A stretch of DNA of 64,000 nucleotides from CAZRRV01 sp045660865 (GTDB lineage: Bacteria; Bacillota; Clostridia; Oscillospirales; Acutalibacteraceae), in the NCBI GenBank assembly GCA_045660865.1, contig JAZREP010000001.1, forward strand, positions 1 through 64,000, given 5' to 3'. A program made the translations under genes and the position numbers. Under the pieces are notes generated by a model, which worked only from the letters and a program-made list of their open reading frames with translations, made no database searches and was not told where the DNA came from. Positions within the stretch are counted from its first letter, which is position 1. Each line of letters opens with the position of its first letter. Shown one piece after another: positions 7,599 to 16,379 of this stretch.

Positions 7599-9158
7599 AT
7601 GGATAGTAATACATTGCAAATATTGATTGCTATGATTATTTATATGGCAGTCGTTATTGGTATTGGTATTATATTTGCAAAAAAAGCAAATTCAAACTCA
7701 GAAAACTACTTTTTGGGTGGTCGTTCTTTAGGTCCTTGGGTAACCGCTATGAGCGCTGAGGCATCTGATATGAGCGGCTGGCTTTTAATGGGTCTGCCCG
7801 GTGTTGCTTATTGGTGCGGTTTGGCAGATGCTTTTTGGACCGCTTTCGGTCTTGCTATCGGTACATATCTTAACTGGTTGATTGTTTCTAAGCGTTTGCG
7901 CCGTTACAGCGTACGTGCAAACAATTCAATAACCTTGCCTGAGTTTTTCTCAAACCGTTTCCGTGAGAACAAAAAGATTATTATGACTTTGGCAGCTTTA
8001 TTTATCTTGATTTTCTTTACAGTTTATGCATCAAGCTGTCTTGTAACCTGCGGAAAACTGTTCTCAACACTTTTCGGTGCACCTTATGTAACTATGATGA
8101 TTTTAGGCGCCGTTTTCGTTTTGCTTTACACAATTTTGGGCGGATTCTTAGCTGAAAGTGCCTCTGACTTTATGCAAGCAATCGTTATGATAATTGCCTT
8201 GGGTGTCGTTGTTGTTATAAGCACAATTAAGGCAGGCGGTTTTGGAGCAGTAATTGAAAATGCTAAATCTATACCCGGTTTCTTTGAGTTTTTTGGTCTG
8301 GCAACACCTTCTTTGAACGAGGCAGGCGAGCAGATTGTAGAAGCCGGAAAACCTGTTTTCGGTGCAGCTGCTGAATATGGCTGGCTTTCTGTTGCATCTA
8401 TGCTGGCTTGGGGTCTTGGTTACTTTGGTATGCCGCAGGTGCTTTTACGATTTATGGCTATCCGCAAGGAAGACGAATTAAAGCGTTCAAGAAGAATTGC
8501 TATTGTTTGGGTTGTAATTTCCTTGGCAGTTGCCGTATTTATCGGTATTGTAGGTAGGGCGCTTAACCCCACAGCACATTTAACTTCTACAGATGCTGAA
8601 AACATCTTTATAACCTTATCAACCTCTTCATTACCCGCACTTCTTGCAGGTTTTGTAATGGCCGGTATTCTTGCCGCAACCATTAGTTCTTCAGACTCAT
8701 ACTTGCTTATCGCTGCCTCTGCATTTGCTAAAAATATCTTCCAAGGTATTTTCAAAAAGAACGCAACCGATAAACAAGTAATGACAGTATCTAGAATTAC
8801 ATTATTGGTTATTGCCCTTATTGCGATTGTAATCGCAATTGACGATAAGAGCGTTATATTCCAGATAGTTTCCTTTGCTTGGGCAGGCTTCGGTGCCACC
8901 TTTGGTCCGATTATGATATTCTCATTGTTCTGGAAGAGAACAAACCGTGCAGGCGCTATTGCCGGTATGGTAGGCGGGGCAGGTATGGTATTCCTGTGGA
9001 AGCTTGTAATTAGCAAACTCGGTGGCGCATTTGGAATTTACGAGTTGCTTCCGGCATTTATCTTCTCAGCAATTTGTATTGTTGTAGTTTCACTTTTAAC
9101 AGCTCCTCCTTCAAAAGAAATCCAAGAGGACTTTGAGGCTGTTAAACAAAACGCATAA
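7599..9158 (+). CDS. putP: Sodium/proline symporter PutP
   Basis: This 519-residue member of the sodium:solute symporter family would import proline with sodium. It has about 13 hydrophobic segments and the PutP blocks ENYFLGGRSLGPWVTAMSAE and ASDMSGWLLMGLPG near residues 37-70, where PutP binds sodium and proline. The start is ATG after TTGGAGGG. It is alone between its own promoter and terminator. Proline as the substrate is inferred from strong resemblance; close relatives can carry other solutes. Confidence 0.92.
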   Translation: MDSNTLQILIAMIIYMAVVIGIGIIFAKKANSNSENYFLGGRSLGPWVTAMSAEASDMSGWLLMGLPGVAYWCGLADAFWTAFGLAIGTYLNWLIVSKRLRRYSVRANNSITLPEFFSNRFRENKKIIMTLAALFILIFFTVYASSCLVTCGKLFSTLFGAPYVTMMILGAVFVLLYTILGGFLAESASDFMQAIVMIIALGVVVVISTIKAGGFGAVIENAKSIPGFFEFFGLATPSLNEAGEQIVEAGKPVFGAAAEYGWLSVASMLAWGLGYFGMPQVLLRFMAIRKEDELKRSRRIAIVWVVISLAVAVFIGIVGRALNPTAHLTSTDAENIFITLSTSSLPALLAGFVMAGILAATISSSDSYLLIAASAFAKNIFQGIFKKNATDKQVMTVSRITLLVIALIAIVIAIDDKSVIFQIVSFAWAGFGATFGPIMIFSLFWKRTNRAGAIAGMVGGAGMVFLWKLVISKLGGAFGIYELLPAFIFSAICIVVVSLLTAPPSKEIQEDFEAVKQNA

Positions 9159-9171
9159 AAGTTTAAACTTT

Positions 9172-9200
9172 AAAGCAGGGTGCAAAGCCCTGCTTTTTTT
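9172..9200 (+). terminator. Terminator of putP
   Basis: The stem AAAGCAGGG / CCCTGCTTT is followed by TTTTT, 13 bp after the putP stop. Confidence 0.88.
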
Positions 9201-9305
9201 ATGCTAAAAGTAAAGTTTGAAAGTATTACTCATATATTTTTACAAAGTGGATTATATGTTGTGGATTTTGGGAAAAATACCTAGTAAAGGCGCTACATAT
9301 ACGGC

Positions 9306-9334
9306 TTGACACAGGCTCAAATTAAGTGTATTAT
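9306..9334 (+). promoter_or_regulatory. Sigma-A promoter for the rnj-ftsH operon
   Basis: TTGACA (9306-9311), a 17-bp spacer and TATTAT (9329-9334) give a near-consensus promoter. The AT-rich leader from there to the rnj start is about 100 nt and shows no structure I recognise. The 9201-9305 gap before it holds nothing else I can name. Confidence 0.8.
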
Positions 9335-9440
9335 TATATATTGATAACTTATAAGCAAAATTATGTAATTTTATTATATATATAATTATTATAGGCTTCT
9401 GCCCGAGCAATACATATCGATAATTTTGGAGGAAATTTTA

Positions 9441-11201
9441 ATGGCACAATTAAATAAAGCTCCTGATAAGGGCAAAAGAAAGCAGGGAGGCCGTAAACCG
9501 GCACACAGCGGTGCACCGCGCGGAAAACGGAATGATGCGCAACTTCCTGTTTTGAAAATCACACCCTTAGGAGGCTTGCAGGAAATCGGCAAAAACATCA
9601 CACTGTATGAATGTGGGGACGATATGTTTTTGGTCGATTGCGGCATGGCGTTTCCTGATGAGGAAATGCTTGGTATTGATGTCGTAATACCTGATTTCAG
9701 TTATGTAATAAAAAACAAGGATAAGATTAAAGGCTTGGTTGTTACTCACGGACATGAGGACCATATCGGCGCCATTCCTTATCTGCTTAAAAATTTCAAT
9801 ATCCCTGTGTATGCAACACCGCTTACAATAGGGCTTATTTCAAACAAACTCAGAGAGCATCATCTTTTGGCTGATGCAAAGTTAATAGAAACCAGACCGC
9901 ATGAAGTTATACACTTAGGTTGTTTCAGTGTGGAATTTATCCACGTAAATCATTCAATTCCCGATGCTGTTGCGTTGGCTATAAAAACACCGGCAGGTAC
10001 CGTTGTCCAAACGGGAGACTTTAAAATTGACACGACACCGATTGACGGTGATATGATTGACCTTGCTCGCTTTGCTGAATTAGGCAAACAGGGTGTTTTG
10101 GCTTTACTTTCTGATTCAACTAATGCTGAGAGACCGGGATATACTCCGTCTGAGCGTATAGTTGGCGATTCATTTTCTCAGTTGTTTAAAAAGGCAGAGG
10201 GGCGCCGTATACTTGTTGCAACCTTCTCTTCAAACATTCACCGTATTCAACAAATTGTTGATGAGGCGGTGAAATGCAACCGCAAGGTAGCTGTTATTGG
10301 TCGCAGTATGGAAAACGTTATTTCTGTGGCAAGTGAGTTAGGCTATCTTAAGGTGCCTGATGGTGTGCTTATTAGCATTGATTTAATTAACCGTTTCCCG
10401 CCTGAGCAGTTGGTTATTATTACAACCGGAAGTCAAGGTGAGACAATGTCAGCCTTGCATCGTATTGCATTTAGTGACCATAAAAAGGTTGAGGTTGTGC
10501 CGGGTGATATGATTATCATTTCAGCAACACCGATTCCGGGAAATGAAAAGTTAGTAACCCGTGTTGTCAATGAACTTATGAAGCTTGGTGCAGAGGTTGT
10601 TTACGAAAAAATGTATGATGTTCACGTTTCGGGACACGCCTGCCAAGAGGAATTGAAAATAATACTCGGCTTGGTTAAGCCTCAGTATTTTATTCCGTTA
10701 CACGGCGAACAAAAGCATTTAGTTAAGCATGCTAATCTTGCGTTATCGCTGGGTATGTCCAAGGATAATATAATTGTCGGCAACAATGGTGATGTTATAG
10801 CCTTAAATCGCCGCAGTATCAAGGTTGTTGATAATGTGCCTGCGGGACGTATGCTTGTTGATGGTTTGGGCGTTGGCGATGTTGGAAGCATTGTTTTGCG
10901 TGACCGTAAGCATCTTGCAGAGGATGGAATTTTCGTTGTTGTTATAGCGATAGATTCCATAACCGGTGAAGTAGTAGCAGGTCCTGATTTAGTTTCTCGC
11001 GGATTTGTCTATGTGCGTGAATCTGAGGAATTGATTGAAGGCGCTCGCGAGGTAGCTTGCGATGTGCTTGAAAAATGCTATGTGTCCAATATAAAGGATT
11101 GGAACACCATCAAAACCCGTGTGCGTGACGGAGTGTTTAAATATCTTTTTGAAAAAACCCGTCGCAGCCCAATGATTTTACCGATAATCTTAAACGTTTA
11201 A
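9441..11201 (+). CDS. rnj: Ribonuclease J
   Basis: RNase J is a metallo-beta-lactamase endo/5'-exonuclease central to mRNA turnover and rRNA maturation in Gram-positives. The product has a basic, disordered N-terminal extension of about 35 residues (KGKRKQGGRKPAHSG), then the LGGLQEIGKN block, the zinc motif HGHEDHIGA near residue 103, the beta-CASP region, and HVSGHACQEELK. ATG at 9441 is chosen because GGAGG lies 9 bp upstream; an in-frame TTG at 9426 would include the Shine-Dalgarno sequence in the gene. It is the first gene of a six-gene run. Confidence 0.95.
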   Translation: MAQLNKAPDKGKRKQGGRKPAHSGAPRGKRNDAQLPVLKITPLGGLQEIGKNITLYECGDDMFLVDCGMAFPDEEMLGIDVVIPDFSYVIKNKDKIKGLVVTHGHEDHIGAIPYLLKNFNIPVYATPLTIGLISNKLREHHLLADAKLIETRPHEVIHLGCFSVEFIHVNHSIPDAVALAIKTPAGTVVQTGDFKIDTTPIDGDMIDLARFAELGKQGVLALLSDSTNAERPGYTPSERIVGDSFSQLFKKAEGRRILVATFSSNIHRIQQIVDEAVKCNRKVAVIGRSMENVISVASELGYLKVPDGVLISIDLINRFPPEQLVIITTGSQGETMSALHRIAFSDHKKVEVVPGDMIIISATPIPGNEKLVTRVVNELMKLGAEVVYEKMYDVHVSGHACQEELKIILGLVKPQYFIPLHGEQKHLVKHANLALSLGMSKDNIIVGNNGDVIALNRRSIKVVDNVPAGRMLVDGLGVGDVGSIVLRDRKHLAEDGIFVVVIAIDSITGEVVAGPDLVSRGFVYVRESEELIEGAREVACDVLEKCYVSNIKDWNTIKTRVRDGVFKYLFEKTRRSPMILPIILNV

Positions 11202-11235
11202 GTTTGACAGTTTCTTGTTAAATTGAGGGAGCAGT

Positions 11236-13188
11236 ATGAATAAGCTTTGGCAAACTAACCGAATGTTTTATATGACAGCGGCTTTGCTTTTAATTTGCTC
11301 GGTCGCAGCATGGTTTGTCAGCAGAACAATGTTTTTTGTTGTGCTGGCTTGCTTTGCTGTATACATTTTGTTCTCAATACTTGAACATTCACGCCGTACA
11401 AAACGCATAAAAGCCACTATGCAGGTGATTTCAAAAGAGCTTTCTGCTCCTCAGACAAGCGCTTTGAGTAATTTGAAGGTTCCTGTTATGGTTTCGTCTG
11501 AAAGTGGTGAAATTTTGTGGCTTTCTCGTGCTTTTTGTTCGGCTGTTAATCAGGGCTATTCATATTTGGGTAAAAACACAGCAAATATGATACCAGCAAC
11601 CGTTAAAGAAGCCTTACTTATTTCGGGTGAGGCAGAATTGATGTTTGACAACAAAATATTCACAGTTTATCTCTCTTCGGTGACCGATGATAAAACTACA
11701 TACAATTTTTATTATTTCTTTGACCAGACTGTTTTAAAACAGGTCGCATTGGAATATAAAAACAGCCGTCCGGTAGTTGGTTTTATTTTGATTGACAGTT
11801 TTGATGAACTATCTAAAAGCATTAAAGAGAGTGAAGCTTACGCATTTAAGAGCTTGGTGCAACAGACAATAGAAAAATGGGTAGGTGGCACCACAGGCTT
11901 TTTAAGAAAAATCACCTCTGACCGCTTTATGTTTGTGATAGAGGAGAGGCATTATAAAGCTTTTGAGCAAGATAACTTTTCTGTTTTAAAAAGCATAAGG
12001 GACCTTAAACACGAGAAAATTGGAAATGCCACAATTTCTATTGGTATTGGCCGTGGCGGTAAGTCACTTAACGATAATGCATCTTTGGCAACCCAGGCGT
12101 TGGATATGGCGCTTGGCCGTGGCGGTGACCAGGTTGTAGTTCATTCACCTGATAATAATTTCCGCTTCTTCGGTGGTGTTTCGGGTGCAGTTGAAAAACG
12201 CACAACCGTTAGAACAAGAATTATGTCAGGCGCATTAAAGAAACTTATGCTAAGCAATGAAAATATCTTGGTTATGGGTCATAAATATTCTGACTTGGAT
12301 TGCCTTGGCGCTGCTTTCGGTATATGCAGTATGGCACGAGCACTGGATAAAAACGCCCATATAGTTTTAGTTAAATCAAATTCGCTGGCAAAATCGCTCT
12401 TTAATCCGATTGAACAGCAGTTACCCGGCTGTATTATTGATGAAGAAACAGCTTTGTCACTTGTTAATAAAAAGACATTGCTGATTGTTGTTGATGTTCA
12501 TAGACCATCGTTCTTAGAGAGTACAGAACTTTATGAGGCGGTTGAAAATGTTGTGGTCATTGACCATCATAGAAAAGCGGTTGACCACATTTCAAATGCG
12601 TTGATTTTCTTCCACGAAACATCGGCTTCTTCTACCTGCGAAATGGTAACTGAACTTTTAAAGTTTTTAGATGTGTCTTGTATGAACAAAACATTAGCCG
12701 AAGGCTTGCTTGCAGGTATAATGTTGGATACTAAGCATTTTGTTCTTCATACAGGCGTTCGCACATTTGAGGCGGCTGCATATTTACGTAACTGCGGAGC
12801 CGATACGGTGCAGGTGAGAAAAATGTTCGCAGATTCGGTAGATACCTATAAGCGTAAGGCGCAAATAGTATCAAGTGCTGAATTGTATAATGATTGTGCA
12901 ATAGCAGTTTGCACAGATTGTCAGCCCGACCGCATAGCCACCTCGCAAGCGGCAGATGAACTGTTGAATGTTGATGGCGTGGCTGCTTCCTTTGTTCTGT
13001 TTGAAGCGGAGGGAAAAATTCATATTTCTGCACGTTCATTCGGCGAACTTAATGTGCAAGTTGTAATGGAAGAGCTGGGCGGAGGCGGACATCACACTAT
13101 GTCGGCTTGCCAACTCCATAACGAAACTTTTGATACCGCAGTAAAAAAACTCTGTGGTGCGATAGATAATTGTAAAGAGAAACAATAA
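11236..13188 (+). CDS. gdpP: Cyclic-di-AMP phosphodiesterase, GdpP-like
   Basis: This 650-residue membrane protein would hydrolyse c-di-AMP to pApA. It shows two N-terminal transmembrane helices (about residues 10-50), a PAS-like region, a degenerate GGDEF domain (KITSDRFMFVIEE, no GGDEF motif), and a DHH-DHHA1 phosphoesterase half with HKYSDLD near residue 351, IDHH near 442 and GGGGH near the C-terminus. That order matches B. subtilis GdpP (YybT), which also precedes rplI and the replicative helicase gene. The DHH metal ligands look intact. Confidence 0.93.
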   Translation: MNKLWQTNRMFYMTAALLLICSVAAWFVSRTMFFVVLACFAVYILFSILEHSRRTKRIKATMQVISKELSAPQTSALSNLKVPVMVSSESGEILWLSRAFCSAVNQGYSYLGKNTANMIPATVKEALLISGEAELMFDNKIFTVYLSSVTDDKTTYNFYYFFDQTVLKQVALEYKNSRPVVGFILIDSFDELSKSIKESEAYAFKSLVQQTIEKWVGGTTGFLRKITSDRFMFVIEERHYKAFEQDNFSVLKSIRDLKHEKIGNATISIGIGRGGKSLNDNASLATQALDMALGRGGDQVVVHSPDNNFRFFGGVSGAVEKRTTVRTRIMSGALKKLMLSNENILVMGHKYSDLDCLGAAFGICSMARALDKNAHIVLVKSNSLAKSLFNPIEQQLPGCIIDEETALSLVNKKTLLIVVDVHRPSFLESTELYEAVENVVVIDHHRKAVDHISNALIFFHETSASSTCEMVTELLKFLDVSCMNKTLAEGLLAGIMLDTKHFVLHTGVRTFEAAAYLRNCGADTVQVRKMFADSVDTYKRKAQIVSSAELYNDCAIAVCTDCQPDRIATSQAADELLNVDGVAASFVLFEAEGKIHISARSFGELNVQVVMEELGGGGHHTMSACQLHNETFDTAVKKLCGAIDNCKEKQ

Positions 13189-13204
13189 TCCGGAGGTACT
13201 GAAA

Positions 13205-13645
13205 ATGAAGGTTATTTTAACTGCTGATGTAAAAGGACAGGGCAAAAAAGGCGAACTGATTAACGTGTCAGACGGATATGCCCGCAACTTTTTGTTAAAA
13301 CAAAAACTGGCGATTGAAGCAAGCAATGCCGCTTTGAATGAATTGAAAAACCGTGAGTCTGCTAAAGCGCATCACATTGAAGAAGAAAAGAAAGCAGCAT
13401 CTGCCGATGCCGCAAAGGTAAACGGAAAGACACTTTCTATTAAAGCTAAAGCAGGTGCCAGCGGAAAATTGTTCGGCTCGGTAACCTCTCGTGAAATCGC
13501 TGAGCAAATTCAAAAAGATTTCGGTATTGCAGTAGATAAACGCAAGATTGCTGTTGCCGATATTAAAGCATTTGGCTCATATACTGCTGAAATCAAATTT
13601 TATAACGGTATTATCGCAAAGCTGACAGTTGAGGTTAGCGAATAA
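13205..13645 (+). CDS. rplI: 50S ribosomal protein L9
   Basis: L9 binds 23S rRNA and spans from the ribosome surface. The N-terminal signature VKGQGKKGELINVSDGYARN is present, followed by the long connecting helix and a C-terminal domain (KLFGSVTSREIAEQI). The length of 146 residues is normal. It starts with ATG after CGGAGGT and lies between gdpP and dnaB as in other Firmicutes. Confidence 0.97.
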   Translation: MKVILTADVKGQGKKGELINVSDGYARNFLLKQKLAIEASNAALNELKNRESAKAHHIEEEKKAASADAAKVNGKTLSIKAKAGASGKLFGSVTSREIAEQIQKDFGIAVDKRKIAVADIKAFGSYTAEIKFYNGIIAKLTVEVSE

Positions 13646-13665
13646 AAAATAAAGGACGGGGAAAT

Positions 13666-15036
13666 ATGGCTGATTTAAATTCAAGTTTACTTTTTGAAGG
13701 AAAGAATATGCCTTTTTCTAATGAGGCAGAGCAGTCGGTTCTTGGCGCTGTTTTAATTGACCCAACTGTTATCAATGAGGTGCTTATCAACATTAAGCCC
13801 GATTATTTCTATATACCTCAAAACCGCAAGATTTTTGAGGTAATTTCCAAAATGAATGCAATGGGCAAAACCATTGATTTTGTTACGGTTTTGGAGGCTA
13901 TTAAGGAGGCCGGTGTTTTTGATGATGCCGGTGGTAAAGCATACCTTAAAAACCTGTTGGAAATTGTGCCATCATCAAAAAATATCAATGTTTACATTAA
14001 CATTATCCGTGAGCGTTATTATTTGCGCTCACTTATAACCGCTTCGCGTGATATTATCGACGTTGCAGGTGAGGGTAATGTAGATGCAGGATTGCTTTTG
14101 GATAGCGCTGAGCAAAAGATTTATGAAATCCGTCAGGGCAGAGAAGTCAGCGGTTTAAAGCTCATTAAGGATGTTATTGAGGGCGAAACCTTTGACCGCC
14201 TTTCTAAAATCAGCAATCCCGATACAAGAAAGGATTACATAGGCATACCCACCGGTATTTCTATGCTAGATAGGGTTATCACAGGACTTAATAAGTCTGA
14301 TTTAATTATTCTTGGTGCCCGTCCCGGTATGGGTAAAACCTCTTTTGCTTTGAATATTGCTACTAACGTTGCCGTTAAGGCAAATAAAACTGTTTGTTTC
14401 TTCTCTTTGGAGATGACCCGTGACCAATTGGCACAACGTGTTCTTTCGGGTGAAGCTGCTATTAAAAGTGAAAAAATGCGTACAGGCGATTTGTCCCCCG
14501 AAGAGTGGACAAGACTGGTGCAGGCAGGGGAGCATATTTCAAAAGCACCGATTTATTTTGACGAAACCAGCGGTATAACCGTTCCTGAAATGAAGGCGAA
14601 GGTACGCCGTTTGGGAAATGTCGATTTAATAATAATAGATTACCTTGGTTTAATGCAATCTGCTACACGTAAAGAAAACCGTGTGCAAGAGGTTTCGGAT
14701 ATTACTCGAAACTTAAAATCTATGGCAAAGGAGCTCAATGTTCCAATTATTGCCTGCGCTCAGCTTTCCAGAGCAACAGAGGTTAAGGGTAAATCACACA
14801 AGCCGTCACTTTCAGATTTGCGTGAATCGGGCTCTATTGAGCAGGATGCAGATATAGTTTTGTTCCTTTACAGAGAAAACTATTATTCTTCCGAAAACAC
14901 CGACCCTGAAGCAGTTTATGACGAGCATAAGGCTGAATGTATCGTGGCTAAAAACCGTCATGGTGAAACAGGAAGCATTGAACTTTATTGGGACGGTCAA
15001 TACACCAGATTTACCTCAAAGGACGATTTCCGCTGA
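13666..15036 (+). CDS. dnaB: Replicative DNA helicase DnaB
   Basis: This hexameric helicase unwinds the replication fork (called DnaC in B. subtilis). The 456-residue protein has the N-terminal primase-interaction domain (PFSNEAEQSVLGAVLID), a linker, and a RecA-like domain with Walker A GARPGMGKT near residue 216, Walker B LIIIDYLGLM and LRESGSIEQDAD. Its stop overlaps the tilS start (ATG within TGATG), so the two are translationally coupled. Confidence 0.97.
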   Translation: MADLNSSLLFEGKNMPFSNEAEQSVLGAVLIDPTVINEVLINIKPDYFYIPQNRKIFEVISKMNAMGKTIDFVTVLEAIKEAGVFDDAGGKAYLKNLLEIVPSSKNINVYINIIRERYYLRSLITASRDIIDVAGEGNVDAGLLLDSAEQKIYEIRQGREVSGLKLIKDVIEGETFDRLSKISNPDTRKDYIGIPTGISMLDRVITGLNKSDLIILGARPGMGKTSFALNIATNVAVKANKTVCFFSLEMTRDQLAQRVLSGEAAIKSEKMRTGDLSPEEWTRLVQAGEHISKAPIYFDETSGITVPEMKAKVRRLGNVDLIIIDYLGLMQSATRKENRVQEVSDITRNLKSMAKELNVPIIACAQLSRATEVKGKSHKPSLSDLRESGSIEQDADIVLFLYRENYYSSENTDPEAVYDEHKAECIVAKNRHGETGSIELYWDGQYTRFTSKDDFR

Positions 15037-16352
15037 TGCTAAATTTGATAGAACGGGCAATTTCTGTCCATACTATGCTAGATGGGGTTACAGAGGTTAC
15101 GGTCGCACTTTCGGGTGGGGCAGACTCTGTTACTCTTTTGCATGTAATGCTTGAATTAAAGGATAAATACGGCATTAAAGTATATGCTGCACACTTGAAT
15201 CATTCCTTACGTGGTGAGGAATCGGATGCGGATGCGAAGTTTGTTTTGGAGCTTTGTAAAGACTTAAATGTGCCGCTATTTATTGAAAAAGCAGATGTAG
15301 CAGCCTTGGCGGCTGAAAATAAAGAGAGTATCGAACTTGCGGCAAGAAACGTTAGATACGCCTTTTTACAACGTGTTGCAAAGGGCAAAATCGCAACAGC
15401 GCATACTGCTGACGATAATGCTGAAACTGTATTGTTTAATATTGCACGCGGTACATCTCTTTCGGGAGTTTGCGGTATTCCACCGGTGCGAGACAATATA
15501 ATCCGTCCGCTTATTTATTGTACCCGTATGCAAATTGAGGAGTATTGTAAAGCAAATGGTCTTGAATTTAGGACTGACAGTACAAATGCCGATTGTCAAT
15601 ATTCAAGAAACCGTATCCGCCACGAAGTTTTACCTAAGCTTCGTATGATAAATAACGGTTGCGTGGGTAATATCAGTCGTATGGCTGATGCTGTAAGAGA
15701 GGATGCAAACTATCTATCTTTGACAGCAAAACAGAAATACGAATTATTGGTTACGCCGTTAGGTTTGCCGATAAAGGAGTTAAAAGAACTCCATAATGCT
15801 ATCCTTTCACGTGTATTGTTGCTACATTGTAAAGAAAAAACAGGTATTACACCTGATTCGTATCATTTGGATTGCATGAAAAATCTTTTAAAATCCGGGG
15901 TACGCACTCAGCTTTCGGGTAATGTTTTTGCCGTAAAAAGCGGAGGCTATTTTGACTTTGATACCTTATGTGAGTCAAATGAGATACAAACTGAAATCGG
16001 TAATGATTTTAAAAGCTTAAAACACTCTGGATTTGAATTTGTTTTTAATGAGGGATATTCAAAAAAAATTAACAAATTCGTATTTAAAAATTCTTTTGAT
16101 TGTGATAAAATAAAGGGCAAACTTGTAATAAGGCATCGCCAAAACGGTGATTCGTTTCACCAAGTAGGGAGAAACGGCACCAAAACACTGAAAAAACTTT
16201 TCAACGAAAGCCATATTCACCTTTCTAAGCGTAATACACTTTGTGTACTCGCTGACGATGAGGGTATAGTGTGGATAGAGGGCTTTGGTGTTGATGAGCG
16301 TGTTAAAGTAACCGATAGCACAAAGCAGTTTGTAACAGTAAATAAAGAATAA
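15036..16352 (+). CDS. tilS: tRNA(Ile)-lysidine synthase TilS
   Basis: TilS converts C34 of the CAU isoleucine tRNA to lysidine, so that it reads AUA and is charged with isoleucine. The PP-loop motif LSGGADS lies near residue 24, followed by the N-type ATPase domain (ARGTSLSGVCGIPP, RNRIRHEVLP) and a C-terminal domain with RHRQNGDSFHQVG. I start it at ATG 15036 overlapping the dnaB stop; longer in-frame starts lie inside dnaB and add no family sequence. Confidence 0.94.
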   Translation: MLNLIERAISVHTMLDGVTEVTVALSGGADSVTLLHVMLELKDKYGIKVYAAHLNHSLRGEESDADAKFVLELCKDLNVPLFIEKADVAALAAENKESIELAARNVRYAFLQRVAKGKIATAHTADDNAETVLFNIARGTSLSGVCGIPPVRDNIIRPLIYCTRMQIEEYCKANGLEFRTDSTNADCQYSRNRIRHEVLPKLRMINNGCVGNISRMADAVREDANYLSLTAKQKYELLVTPLGLPIKELKELHNAILSRVLLLHCKEKTGITPDSYHLDCMKNLLKSGVRTQLSGNVFAVKSGGYFDFDTLCESNEIQTEIGNDFKSLKHSGFEFVFNEGYSKKINKFVFKNSFDCDKIKGKLVIRHRQNGDSFHQVGRNGTKTLKKLFNESHIHLSKRNTLCVLADDEGIVWIEGFGVDERVKVTDSTKQFVTVNKE

Positions 16353-16379
16353 TTCTTTTAGAATATAAGGAGTTTTGTT

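Noticed and set aside
8420..9016. 198-codon antisense frame inside putP
   Set aside because: The opposite strand of transmembrane helices often stays open; putP motifs are clear in the sense frame.
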